From positions 1 through 29,021 of the forward strand of contig JAKLGS010000002.1 in the NCBI GenBank assembly GCA_022710505.1: a stretch of DNA of 29,021 nt. Reading direction: 5' to 3'. Of the stretch, positions 13,297 through 21,704 are shown piece after piece. The stretch comes from Patescibacteria group bacterium (GTDB lineage: Bacteria > Patescibacteriota > WWE3 > UBA101185 > UBA10185). The notes under the pieces were generated by a model. The model ran no database searches. It saw nothing but the letters and a program-made list of their open reading frames with translations, and was not told the DNA's origin. Made by a program: the position numbers and the translations under genes. The first letter of the stretch is position 1, and each line of letters begins with the position of its first letter.

Positions 13297-15409
13297 TTTT
13301 ATTTTTAATACTTTTAATTCCCAACCCAACACCAACAGTTACTAAGGTTATGATAGAAAATAAACTAATAACAGATCCTATAACAACGTATATTTGTGGG
13401 TAATAATATAAATGTAAGGTTACATTATCATCATTAAAGTCATTTCTATTTAGTAACCACTTGTTTCCAGGCTCGTTATCAAAATGTTGAACCTGAATTT
13501 CTTTGTTATAAAAAGGAATCGCATTTTTTTCTAAAAAGCCTAAATCCTCACTATCATAAAAATACAATTTCCATCCAGAATTAAAGCTTTGAGGAAATAC
13601 CAGTTCAGAGTTTTCCTGTCCCTTGAAATCAAAAGTTACTTTATAGTAGAAAGGGTATACCTCTAAAATTTTATAGTTTTTTTCATAGTCCTCACTGTAA
13701 TTTATTTTAAAAAAGTCAAAATATTCGTTACTCAATAATAATGAAAAATTAGAATTTTCTAAGCAACTTCTATAATTTTTAAAAGATACTGTATCTCCCT
13801 CAAGAGTGATTAAATCCTTGTTTAAAAGTACATAATTAATGTGAATTTTTCTTAAATCCTTGAGATAATTCTCAGTCTCTAAGCAATATTTATTATCATA
13901 AATATTCTTAAAGAAACCTTCGGATATTAATATGTGGTTACCGTATTTACTCATCAATATTTCCGCATCTAAATAGTAATTTAAAAAATTGAAACCGGAT
14001 GTTGGTAACTCATTATAATTAGGATTTTTATTCCAAACAAAGGCCTCGTAATCGGTTTTAGGATATGTAATAACCCTAGGTATTTCTTTCTCCTCATATT
14101 CAAAGTCTTTAAGCTCTTTGTTTAGTAAAGAGTATTCCTTCGGAATGTTGTATATAGGCACAATTCCTCCGAGGTCGCCGGTCATTAAATTTCTTCTTCC
14201 AAATAATATTAAGGTAAGAATTATAAAAAGAATCATATTTAAGATTCTCTTTTTAGGAAAATCTTTATAACTAATCCCTATAATTACAAGCATAGTAGGC
14301 AGTAAAACTGTAATAAAACGATTAAAAGACCGAAAAAAACCAAAGAAAGAATAATTTCCTAAAAGAAAATCCCACAGACCGCCTAAAATAGGATTATTAG
14401 GCCAAAAAGACAAGCCTAAGAAAATTGCAAAAATAACAGAAAAAAAAGAAGCTGTTTTGTTTTTTTTACTAAAGGAATAAACAATAAAGTATAATGTCAA
14501 TGCAAAAATAGCAAAATATGAAAATATTAAATAATTATTCACCAGTCTGTCCCAAAGACTTTTGATGGGATAAACAGATCCAATTAGTACTCTGTAAACA
14601 GTAGAATGATTTATGTAACCAGCTAAAACAGCATTGAAATTTGACACCCCGTACAAATTACTGGGGGTCACCCCTCCTGAAAAAATACTCATAAAAAAGG
14701 GCAGTATCCAGAATAAATTAATGATAATAGTTGAGATAAAAACAAAAATAAATTTAGCTATATTGTGTAATTTAAAGTCTTTCCAAGTAATAAAAAGTAA
14801 ATACAAAAAAAGATAGAGATTATAAATTATGAAATAAAAGGGATGTAGATTAAGAAATGATAAAAATACAAGAGCTAAAATTCTTTTATACCCAATTTTC
14901 TCCCAATCAAAACCCCGCCTGAAAATAAAATAAGTAAGTACCACCAAACTAGAAACATGTAAAAAATACACAAGAAAGAACACAGCCATATGCTCAATTG
15001 ATAATACAGATAGTATAAACGAAAATAAACCAACAAAGGAATAAAACGAACTTCGAGATACTCTCTTCAAAACCACATAAAACACCACCATCGCCACTAC
15101 GATTGGTAAAAAGTAGGATATTTTACTTGAAAATTCCAACCCAAACCCAAAAAACGCGCATACCCTAGCTAATAAAATTGGATAAACGTACGAGGACACG
15201 ACTGCCTCACGCGATATACCGTTGCTCTGAGACGGATCCCATGAGCTTAAATACAGCTTTTCATAGAGATTTGGGTTATCACCAACAGATACATACCCAG
15301 ATTTAAAAAACAATTTCCAAAATAAGACAAAAAACAAAATAAGTAACAATAAAAAAACACAGAAATCCCAAAAGAAAGTTTTTTTACTTAATTTATACAA
15401 TTTATTCAT
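13277..15409 (-). CDS. YfhO/GT-C-like large membrane protein
   Basis: A 710-residue protein. Helix 1 (about 14-35) leads into a loop with YVSVGDNPNLYEKLYL (D44, the likely acidic GT-C residue), followed by some ten more helices. An extracytoplasmic domain begins near residue 440 and contains ELVFPQSFNSGWKLYFYD, a recurrent YfhO-type signature. A final helix (VVIGSVISLFSIITLVTVGVGL) and a basic tail end the protein. Proteins of this type are expected to transfer sugars from lipid carriers outside the cell; the substrate is not known. The start ATGAATAA overlaps the stop of the preceding glycosyltransferase gene, and the end overlaps its shorter sibling, so the pair is coupled. Confidence 0.8.
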   Translation of the reverse strand: MNKLYKLSKKTFFWDFCVFLLLLILFFVLFWKLFFKSGYVSVGDNPNLYEKLYLSSWDPSQSNGISREAVVSSYVYPILLARVCAFFGFGLEFSSKISYFLPIVVAMVVFYVVLKRVSRSSFYSFVGLFSFILSVLSIEHMAVFFLVYFLHVSSLVVLTYFIFRRGFDWEKIGYKRILALVFLSFLNLHPFYFIIYNLYLFLYLLFITWKDFKLHNIAKFIFVFISTIIINLFWILPFFMSIFSGGVTPSNLYGVSNFNAVLAGYINHSTVYRVLIGSVYPIKSLWDRLVNNYLIFSYFAIFALTLYFIVYSFSKKNKTASFFSVIFAIFLGLSFWPNNPILGGLWDFLLGNYSFFGFFRSFNRFITVLLPTMLVIIGISYKDFPKKRILNMILFIILTLILFGRRNLMTGDLGGIVPIYNIPKEYSLLNKELKDFEYEEKEIPRVITYPKTDYEAFVWNKNPNYNELPTSGFNFLNYYLDAEILMSKYGNHILISEGFFKNIYDNKYCLETENYLKDLRKIHINYVLLNKDLITLEGDTVSFKNYRSCLENSNFSLLLSNEYFDFFKINYSEDYEKNYKILEVYPFYYKVTFDFKGQENSELVFPQSFNSGWKLYFYDSEDLGFLEKNAIPFYNKEIQVQHFDNEPGNKWLLNRNDFNDDNVTLHLYYYPQIYVVIGSVISLFSIITLVTVGVGLGIKSIKNKNVINIQ

Positions 15410-16535
15410 TATTATGTGAGCAAAGTCTCTTCAAATTATCTAAATGAACGTCATCATACACTCTCGCTAAATCATACGAATTTTTTGATAAATTCTCATA
15501 ATTTTTGAGAATGCTTTTTATCTCAGATACGTAATTTTCTACATCAGTGCCTACTACCAACCCAACACGATTACTTAAAATATCTTCTACCGTGGAGTGA
15601 GTGTCGGTTGTTAAAACTGGTAAGCCAAAACAAAAATACTCTCTACACTTCATCGAATCCCCATAATAATTAAAGCTCCAGGAACCATTATAAAGGGCTA
15701 ACCCGATACCACTTTTAGAAATTTCTTCTAAAGCTTCGGTGTGACCAAGAGTTCCCATAAAAATTATGCTATCTTGAATGCCCATTTCTTCGCATTGTTT
15801 TTTGTAATAATCCACCATCGGACCAGACCCTATAATCTTGAATTTAATATTTGGATAATCTTTTTTTAATTTCTTAATGGTGATAAAAACCTTCGTAAAT
15901 TCTAACTGGGAACCAATTATACCTAAAGTCACCATACATAGTCTATCTTTCTTGTTATTCAAATATTTTTTATATTCATCGGAAGGTACGTTTGGAATAT
16001 ATACATTTTTTCTATCTTCTAAACCCATCTTTCTTCTCAAATCAACTATTCTAGTAGATACGCTCCAAACCTCATCCGAATTTAAAGTACAAGTGGTATC
16101 AAGCTTTTGGTACAAGAAGTTTAATAATTTGTTTTCAAACCTATTTTTTGAATAATCTACGGAGTAAAAGATTACTTTTTTAACTACTCTTAACCTCCTA
16201 AGTATTAAACCCGAAACAGTGTTTAATGGATCAACCCCAAAAAATACCTCGATATTGATTTTTCTATGAAACTTTCTTAAGAAATATATAATTGTAAAAA
16301 ATATCTCAAAGAAATATCTCAAAAAACTTATTTTTATAGGAAATGGAATTAGATTCTCATGGGATACAATACTCCCATCGTGCTTAAATACCTCGGAATT
16401 AAAATCTCCATTCATAGAATGGCGTACAAATATAAAAGGTTTATTCAACAACTTTAAGGACTCCACAAGAGTATTAGCAGGAACCTCATATATATGACCG
16501 TTAATGATAGTTGCGTGACTTGTAGTTACAATCAT
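15402..16535 (-). CDS. GT-B glycosyltransferase (GT4-like), paralogue of the 25527 gene
   Basis: A 377-residue GT-B protein. Notable stretches are FFGVDPLNTVSGLILRR, IFYSVDYSKNRFENKLLNFL, VYIPNVPSDEYKK at the linker, and the donor-side GIGLALYNGSWSFNYYGDSMK followed by CREYFCFGLPVL. The same blocks, in the same order, occur in the gene at 24460-25527. The usual GT4 E-x7-E is not obvious; its place is taken by the YGDSMKCREY region. The ATG at 16535 has a strong AGGAAGAAG ribosome site. It lies three bases after the methyltransferase gene and overlaps the next gene by eight bases (ATGAATAA). Confidence 0.87.
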   Translation of the reverse strand: MIVTTSHATIINGHIYEVPANTLVESLKLLNKPFIFVRHSMNGDFNSEVFKHDGSIVSHENLIPFPIKISFLRYFFEIFFTIIYFLRKFHRKINIEVFFGVDPLNTVSGLILRRLRVVKKVIFYSVDYSKNRFENKLLNFLYQKLDTTCTLNSDEVWSVSTRIVDLRRKMGLEDRKNVYIPNVPSDEYKKYLNNKKDRLCMVTLGIIGSQLEFTKVFITIKKLKKDYPNIKFKIIGSGPMVDYYKKQCEEMGIQDSIIFMGTLGHTEALEEISKSGIGLALYNGSWSFNYYGDSMKCREYFCFGLPVLTTDTHSTVEDILSNRVGLVVGTDVENYVSEIKSILKNYENLSKNSYDLARVYDDVHLDNLKRLCSHNNE

Positions 16536-16538
16536 GTA

Positions 16539-17333
16539 CTACTTCTTCCTGAAAATAATATGAAATCGTGTAGCAAATCTTTTATCAGGAACTACATCGA
16601 TAATTAAACCAAGTACATTATTAGCAAAAAAATACAACGGTGCTATCAGAACTAATAAGATTTTTATAGCAAGGTTTCCTGCCTCTATCATAAGAATCAT
16701 CTTGTGATTAAGCATCTGTGCAACAGATGTTCCAACCCCAGTATTGTTGTATATCTCAACTACTTCTAAATTATTATCCTCGGCCACTTTATAAAAGAAA
16801 CCGTTGGTAAATCTAAAAAAATCCTTCTTATGCAAGGCCTCTCCCCCATGCATACGAAAAATAAATGGGACGGAGAATCCCACAATACCACCACTTTTAG
16901 TTACACGCGCAGCCTCCTCAAAATATTTGTAGGGATCGTCAATATGCTCAAGAGCCTCGAAACTAATATGTGAATCGAAACTACTATCAGCAAAAGGTAA
17001 TTCTGTTGCACTACACACTGTATCCATTGGTTTGCGTTTCTCATAACCTTTAATGATGTTAAATAAATTGCCGAATTTATCTAAAGATTTATTTATATTT
17101 TCAAAATCTAAATCCCAAGTACTGTAGTCTGTAGCCACATATCTCTCTATTTTCTTGTTTTTTTCTACCAGTTTATCCTTTCTCGACCCATCACCAGCAC
17201 CAACTTCAAGAACGTTACCAAAAATCGCGTCTTCGATTCTCTTGTTACCACTATTGAGTTTTAAGTTGTTTAACCAATGTGGATAAAACGGACTATTAAC
17301 TAATAACCAGAAAACTTTTTCCAGTATCTTCAT
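16539..17333 (-). CDS. Class I SAM-dependent methyltransferase with C-terminal hydrophobic segment
   Basis: A 264-residue methyltransferase. Motif I is VLEVGAGDGS (41-50), an acidic residue follows in YVATDYS, and LPFADSSFDSHISFEALEHIDD is the usual post-motif block of the type 11 family. The C-terminal third has a long hydrophobic stretch (AIKILLVLIAPLYFFANNVLGLII) that could bind the membrane, fitting a lipid-linked or membrane-associated glycan substrate. The start overlaps the epimerase stop (ATGA); the GTTAAGGG segment upstream is a possible ribosome site. Its substrate is presumably a sugar or a lipid-linked glycan of this locus. Confidence 0.88.
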   Translation of the reverse strand: MKILEKVFWLLVNSPFYPHWLNNLKLNSGNKRIEDAIFGNVLEVGAGDGSRKDKLVEKNKKIERYVATDYSTWDLDFENINKSLDKFGNLFNIIKGYEKRKPMDTVCSATELPFADSSFDSHISFEALEHIDDPYKYFEEAARVTKSGGIVGFSVPFIFRMHGGEALHKKDFFRFTNGFFYKVAEDNNLEVVEIYNNTGVGTSVAQMLNHKMILMIEAGNLAIKILLVLIAPLYFFANNVLGLIIDVVPDKRFATRFHIIFRKK

Positions 17334-18151
17334 AACAATATACCCTTAACTTTTGGTTCAAATCCTAACTCTCTCTTAGCTTTTCCTGTATCCAAAAGTA
17401 AATCATGAAGTTTATTGTTCTCATCTTTGTGATCTACTTTAAAATTGTAATCTTTCTGTAGTATTGAGATTAAATCATTAATTGATACTTTAATCGGATT
17501 AGATATGTTAAATATTTCAGATTTTCCATAACTCAAACTATTTTCTAACGCATTGCAAGCATCACTGACATGTAGAAAATTTCTGGCAGCACTCCCATCC
17601 CCATAAACCGTTATTGCACCCTTTTCCTTTATATCTCGTAAGAAATTGAATATGACCCCCTTATCATTGCCCTCACCATAAACATTCGGAAATCTTAGAA
17701 TCACGTACTCTAAACCATCTAAATAATTGTGAAGCTCAATCAATTTCTCTGCAAATAACTTAGTCATGCCGTAATAAGTATTAGGTTTTGTAGGATCCGA
17801 TTCCCTGGAGGCATTGTTAACAGGCTCGCCGTAAACTGCTCCTGTCGAACTGAAAATTATTTTCTTCATCCCATTCTCCGTACCAATTTTCACCAGATTT
17901 TCTGTAGTTTTAAAATTTATGTTTAATAATGTGTCAAAATCACCGAAAAATGCCCCGGCTAGATGAATAACAGTATCAATATCCTTTTCTTTAAAAAAAT
18001 CTTTAACATCTTTTTCCCTTAACAAGTCACCCTTAAAACACCTTATGTTGAATTTCTCATCTTTTTCTAACAATTCAAGAAGGTGTCTTCCAATAAAACC
18101 GTCGGAGCCAGTTATTCCAATATTTTTTTTATTCAGCTTTGCTTTTCCCAT
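17330..18151 (-). CDS. NAD-dependent epimerase/dehydratase (extended-type SDR), short C-terminus
   Basis: A 273-residue sugar-nucleotide SDR. The NAD-binding motif is GITGSDGFIG (12-21); catalytic residues are SST (101-103) and Y127/K131 in YYGMTK; LRFPNVYGEG and GDGSAARNFLHVSDACNAL are the substrate-side blocks of the GalE/RmlB superfamily. The start is the ATG at 18151, which has AAGGA nine bases upstream; a TTG two codons earlier is less likely. The protein ends ELGFEPKVKGILL, some 15-20 residues before the usual end, where a last helix is expected. Together with the upstream 4,6-dehydratase it probably makes a deoxy or amino sugar nucleotide, but the exact reaction is not deducible. Confidence 0.88.
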   Translation of the reverse strand: MGKAKLNKKNIGITGSDGFIGRHLLELLEKDEKFNIRCFKGDLLREKDVKDFFKEKDIDTVIHLAGAFFGDFDTLLNINFKTTENLVKIGTENGMKKIIFSSTGAVYGEPVNNASRESDPTKPNTYYGMTKLFAEKLIELHNYLDGLEYVILRFPNVYGEGNDKGVIFNFLRDIKEKGAITVYGDGSAARNFLHVSDACNALENSLSYGKSEIFNISNPIKVSINDLISILQKDYNFKVDHKDENNKLHDLLLDTGKAKRELGFEPKVKGILL

Positions 18152-19140
18152 AACCAACTTTCCTTTTTAAGTGTACTTAAAAATTCACTATTCTTTAATC
18201 TTTTAGCATTTAAGGATGAGAACTCTTCACTACTTATGTTTGGCAAATTCCCGTACGCATCCTCGAGTTTAGAATTTTTATCCTGTGGCAATATAACAAA
18301 ATAATTATCATCTAAAACCTTTGTTCTTGGTGACTCGTTTTTTGATACTAAAACCTCGTGTTTTTTTTCTCCTGGTCTTACTCCAATAATCTTCTTCTTA
18401 GTTTTCTTATTTCCAAAAATCTCGATCATGACATTAGCCATCTCTTCAACAGTGGTGGAAGACATTCTCATGACAAAAACCTCACCTCCGATAGCTTTAG
18501 TAACGGCTTTAAATACAAGACCGATGGCTTCCTTTGTACTCATTAAATATCTTGTCATTTCAGGATCAGTTATAGTAATCTCATTATTAAGAGCTATCTG
18601 CTCTCTAAATAGGGGTAAAACGCTACCGTGTGTCCCCATAACATTTCCTGCTCTTATACAAGTGAATATGGTTTTGGTATCATAATTTTTTCCAGCATTG
18701 ACAACCAACTTCTCCCCACAAGCTTTTGTAACCCCATACAGGTTAAAGGGGTCTACCGCCTTATCCGTGGACACGTCTATAACTTTTTTAACTCCATTGC
18801 TAATAGCACACTCTATAACATTCTGTGTTCCATATATATTGGTCAACACAGCTTCCCAACAATTTTCTTCACAAACAGGCACATGTTTTAAGGCTGCCAG
18901 GTGAAACACTATATCAGCATCATGCATGGCCATATTGAGAATATTTTTATCTCTGACATCGCCGATAACAAATTTTAGTAGGGGGTTATTGAAATGCCTT
19001 TTCATCTCTACTTGTCTGTGCTCTCCTCTTGAGTAAATCACAACTTTCTTCGGTTTATAGTTTTCAAGCAATTGAGTTACTAACTCATTCGCCCAAGAAC
19101 CAGTACCGCCAGTTATAAAAATATTTTTATCGTTAAACAT
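18133..19140 (-). CDS. CapD/PseB-like nucleotide-sugar 4,6-dehydratase (soluble, short type)
   Basis: A 335-residue SDR of the CapD/FlaA1/PseB type. It has an NAD-binding GGTGSWA (11-17), IYSRGEHRQVEMKRHF (the SR-type motif of the family), LAALKHVPVCE, catalytic T125-D126-K127 (STDKAVDP) and Y135/K139 (YGVTK), then VRPGEKKHEVLVSKNE. It lacks the membrane domain of the long WbpM/FlaA1 forms. Family members convert UDP-GlcNAc to a 4-keto-6-deoxy sugar, the first step to FucNAc, pseudaminic acid and similar sugars. The ATG at 19140 has an AGGA site upstream. The gene overlaps the epimerase by 19 bases. It is the first gene after a promoter at 19192. Confidence 0.92.
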   Translation of the reverse strand: MFNDKNIFITGGTGSWANELVTQLLENYKPKKVVIYSRGEHRQVEMKRHFNNPLLKFVIGDVRDKNILNMAMHDADIVFHLAALKHVPVCEENCWEAVLTNIYGTQNVIECAISNGVKKVIDVSTDKAVDPFNLYGVTKACGEKLVVNAGKNYDTKTIFTCIRAGNVMGTHGSVLPLFREQIALNNEITITDPEMTRYLMSTKEAIGLVFKAVTKAIGGEVFVMRMSSTTVEEMANVMIEIFGNKKTKKKIIGVRPGEKKHEVLVSKNESPRTKVLDDNYFVILPQDKNSKLEDAYGNLPNISSEEFSSLNAKRLKNSEFLSTLKKESWLWEKQS

Positions 19141-19191
19141 ATTTTTTTCCTATTGATAGTTTTATGTTTAAAAACATCATAAATTTTGTAC

Positions 19192-19197
19192 ATTATA
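19192..19197 (-). promoter_or_regulatory. Candidate -10 box (TATAAT) for the 19140-11620 unit
   Basis: A perfect TATAAT preceded by TG on the minus strand, 51 bases before the ATG at 19140. The leader would contain a small hairpin (TTTATG ... CATAAA). No good -35 is visible. Confidence 0.5.
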
Positions 19198-19214
19198 CAA
19201 TCTAATACCAAATT

Positions 19215-19236
19215 AAATAGCCGTTTACAGCTATTT
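19215..19236 (-). terminator. Possible intrinsic terminator after the 19249 GT2 gene
   Basis: AAATAGC and GCTATTT pair around a short loop, with two further inner pairs, and a TTTAATTT run on the minus strand overlaps and follows the stem. It lies between the stop at 19249 and the promoter at 19192. The stem is AT-rich and the T-run is broken, so support is moderate. Confidence 0.4.
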
Positions 19237-19248
19237 TACTATAACACT

Positions 19249-20085
19249 CTATCTTCTTAGTAGGAAAATTAATATCCTACGAAACAACTTAAACGACCTA
19301 ATCACAAATTCAAAAGGTAAAAATTGGAACAACCACGTCACACCAAAAGCTACATAATCCAACATTCCGGCATTATAACTTTTATTTTTAAAATACCTGG
19401 CTCTAACATTTAAGGTTGATGAAATTTGTTTTCTTAACCTTGTATGAGTGGCTGAATCAGGATGTTCCCTATACATCAGCAGTATTTCAGGAATATTAGC
19501 AAACTTGTAATACTCACCTAACCTGAATGAAAAATCGATATCTTCTGCTGGTGGGTAAGAAGCGTTATAAAGACCTACTTTATCAAAACATTCTTTTCCA
19601 ATAATTGCAGTAGGCTGTGCAACAGGAGAAAATTTAAAAATATTCTCTCTCAAAGACTTATCGTCTTCCAAAAAATCCCTGACATCAGATAACTTACTCC
19701 CATAGAAACTTTGAAAATTACTCCCGCAAATCCCAACATCGGGATGACTTTCCATGTAATTAAATAGTTTTTCAATTCTTTCCGGTTTTGAAATATCGTC
19801 AGCATCCGCCCACACAATATATCTCCCCTTAGACATCTCAACACCTTTGTTTCTATTCAAGGCAATGTTTAAATTCTTCTCATTTTTAACAGAAATTATT
19901 CTTTCGTCTTTTTTTGCATGTTCTTGAATTATTTCCCAAGTTTTATCTGTAGAACAATCATCTAAGATAATAAATTCAAAATCTTTAAATGTTTGATTTA
20001 AAATACTTTCAATAGCCTCACCAATAAACTTTTCGGCGTTGTAGGCAGGCATTACTACTGAAACTAGTGGTTCTTTTTTATCCAT
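19249..20085 (-). CDS. GT2-family glycosyltransferase
   Basis: A 278-residue GT-A enzyme. VSVVMPAYNAEKFIGEAI starts the nucleotide-binding fold; ILDDCSTDKTWEII and the metal-binding DADD (94-97, in IVWADADDISKPERIE) are canonical. YPPAEDIDFSFRLGEYYKF holds the ED pair that supplies the catalytic base in many GT2s. The C-terminus is basic and partly hydrophobic (FQFLPFEFVIRSFKLFRRILIFLLRR), so it may sit on the membrane. The ATG at 20085 has GGAG about ten bases upstream. Only seven bases separate it from the preceding GT2 gene. The donor sugar is unknown. Confidence 0.93.
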   Translation of the reverse strand: MDKKEPLVSVVMPAYNAEKFIGEAIESILNQTFKDFEFIILDDCSTDKTWEIIQEHAKKDERIISVKNEKNLNIALNRNKGVEMSKGRYIVWADADDISKPERIEKLFNYMESHPDVGICGSNFQSFYGSKLSDVRDFLEDDKSLRENIFKFSPVAQPTAIIGKECFDKVGLYNASYPPAEDIDFSFRLGEYYKFANIPEILLMYREHPDSATHTRLRKQISSTLNVRARYFKNKSYNAGMLDYVAFGVTWLFQFLPFEFVIRSFKLFRRILIFLLRR

Positions 20086-20092
20086 AATTCAA

Positions 20093-20902
20093 TCACTCCA
20101 TAACTATCTTCATATCCAATTCTTTATCATATACCCATTTCTTTTTCTTTTTTTCATCATAATATTTTAATATTTTTAATCTGTAAAATACAGCAACAGT
20201 ATCAAGCATCATTCTTCTTATAGATTTATCCAAAAATAATAATGGCGTAAAGTTAGTATTCATTTTATCCCAATTGATTTCTACTGGTGATTCATAAATC
20301 TTGTCAAAACCCAAATATCTTGCGACAGCTAATATCTCAATATCAAAAGCAAATTGTTTAACAACAAGTCTTGGGAGAACTTTTTCAAGAACTTCTCTTC
20401 TATAAGCTTTTAAACCTGATTGAGTGTCTCTAATTTTTAAACCAAACAAAACTCTAACTAATAATTGATATCCTTTGCTGTAAAGTTTCCTAATAAACGG
20501 ATAATTAATTTTTGAAACAGGGTGTCTTTTACTACCAACTACTATATCAGCCTTGTACCATTCCAAATGCTCCAAAAGAAGATAAATTCCGGTTGGATAT
20601 ATGTCCATTCCTGCATCAATAAAAACAATATATTCACCTTTTGAACGAGCCATTCCGTATCTTACAGCATAGCCTTTTCCTTTGTTCTCTTTATAACCAA
20701 AGATTTTAATTCGAGAATTTTTTATCTTTTGGGCATTTTCAAAAGTCTTATCGACAAAACCATCCACAACAACAATAATTTCATGGTCAAATCTTGATTT
20801 TGACATAACGTCATCAACATTTTTAATATCAGTAACAATAGTTTTTTCTTGTTTATAGGCAGGAATTATGACCGAAACTAGTTTTTTGTTTATTTTTTCC
20901 AT
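20093..20902 (-). CDS. GT2 glycosyltransferase, polyprenyl-phosphate sugar synthase type (DPM1-like)
   Basis: A 269-residue GT2 with VSVIIPAYKQEKTI, EIIVVVDG, GYKENKGKGYAVRYGMA and FIDAGMD (D96, D100), followed by VVGSKRHPVSKINYPFIRKLYSKGYQLLV and RDTQSGLKAYRREVLE. The SKRHP, RDTQSG and FDIEIL blocks are those of dolichol/polyprenyl-phosphate mannose or glucose synthases. It probably loads a sugar on polyprenyl phosphate, the donor used by the GT-C proteins of this locus. The canonical DAD is here DAGMD. It is closely similar over its full length to the first 269 residues of the GT2-GT4 fusion at 26319-28286. A TAAAAT -10 lies 12 bases before the ATG. Confidence 0.9.
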   Translation of the reverse strand: MEKINKKLVSVIIPAYKQEKTIVTDIKNVDDVMSKSRFDHEIIVVVDGFVDKTFENAQKIKNSRIKIFGYKENKGKGYAVRYGMARSKGEYIVFIDAGMDIYPTGIYLLLEHLEWYKADIVVGSKRHPVSKINYPFIRKLYSKGYQLLVRVLFGLKIRDTQSGLKAYRREVLEKVLPRLVVKQFAFDIEILAVARYLGFDKIYESPVEINWDKMNTNFTPLLFLDKSIRRMMLDTVAVFYRLKILKYYDEKKKKKWVYDKELDMKIVME

Positions 20903-20914
20903 GTTTGTAATGGT

Positions 20915-20920
20915 ATTTTA
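20915..20920 (-). promoter_or_regulatory. Candidate -10 box (TAAAAT) for the 20902 GT2 gene
   Basis: TGTAGTAAAAT on the minus strand, 12 bases before the ATG. It resembles TGTAGTACAAT upstream of the paralogous fusion gene at 28287-28292, so the promoter may have been copied along with the gene. Confidence 0.4.
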
Positions 20921-20977
20921 CTACATTAAGCTGGAAATTGGGATTTTTTAGATCTCAGCCTATCGTTGGGGCATATC

Positions 20978-21682
20978 TCACTCCCCACTGTATTTGTAAA
21001 TAGTGTTTGATCCGTTTGAAAAAATTTTCAAATAATTGTTTTCTTTTAACAATATATCGATATCTTCTAAAAAGACATTTCCAGCACATGCGAAACAAAT
21101 AAACTTTGGTTTAAATCTTTCGATGTTCATACTTTTTAAAACATTTAAATCGTAACCTTCCGTATCTATACTAATAAAATCAAATTTGGTATTTGGGGGT
21201 AAATATTCATCTAAAACTTCATCCAATCTTCTAATATCCATTTTGCTAACTTCCAACAACTCGTAACCTTCCGAAACTGATCTATCAGCATCTTTTTTTG
21301 AAAATGTATTTAGAGAACTTGGAAACAAACTATAATAATCAACTTTTCCTTCAACCTCCCCTATTCCGATATTTAAATTAATATCTTCGGTTCTAACTTT
21401 CTTAATTTTGTTATAACAAACTAAATCTGGCTCAATATTAATTCCCCTCCAACCTCTTTTATAGAAATAGTAAGTATTGTTCTTTGAAATAGGATCGTTT
21501 GCCCCCACATCAACATAAAAACCTTTGTATCCTGTAGGAAAATTTTTTGAAAGAACCAAATCCTCTCCTAAGTGAGAGTAGGAACCTAAAAAAATAAGTC
21601 TGTAAAATCGTTTTATTTCCGGCGTCAAATACAAAAATATTTTTTTAATCCCGTATTTTCTTAATTTTTTTATAAATTCCAT
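20978..21682 (-). CDS. FkbM-family methyltransferase
   Basis: A 234-residue methyltransferase. GFYVDVGANDPISKNNTYYF (54-73) is the FkbM-type SAM-binding motif I, followed by GWRGINIEPD (acidic residue of motif II), LNIGIGEVEGKVDYY, and FDFISIDTEGYDLNVLKSM near the active site. FkbM enzymes O-methylate hydroxyls, often of sugars or polyketides. A role in methylating the surface glycan is likely from context. It lies 22 bases from the preceding methyltransferase gene, with no evident ribosome site at the ATG, and 75 bases before the GT2 gene. Confidence 0.93.
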   Translation of the reverse strand: MEFIKKLRKYGIKKIFLYLTPEIKRFYRLIFLGSYSHLGEDLVLSKNFPTGYKGFYVDVGANDPISKNNTYYFYKRGWRGINIEPDLVCYNKIKKVRTEDINLNIGIGEVEGKVDYYSLFPSSLNTFSKKDADRSVSEGYELLEVSKMDIRRLDEVLDEYLPPNTKFDFISIDTEGYDLNVLKSMNIERFKPKFICFACAGNVFLEDIDILLKENNYLKIFSNGSNTIYKYSGE

Positions 21683-21704
21683 AAAGTATTTAATCTAAGA
21701 TAAT

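Noticed and set aside
20967..20987. TGGGG/CCCCA hairpin over the FkbM gene's stop codon
   Set aside because: The stem is only five base pairs with a loop of eleven and no T-run; it is not convincing as a terminator or regulator.
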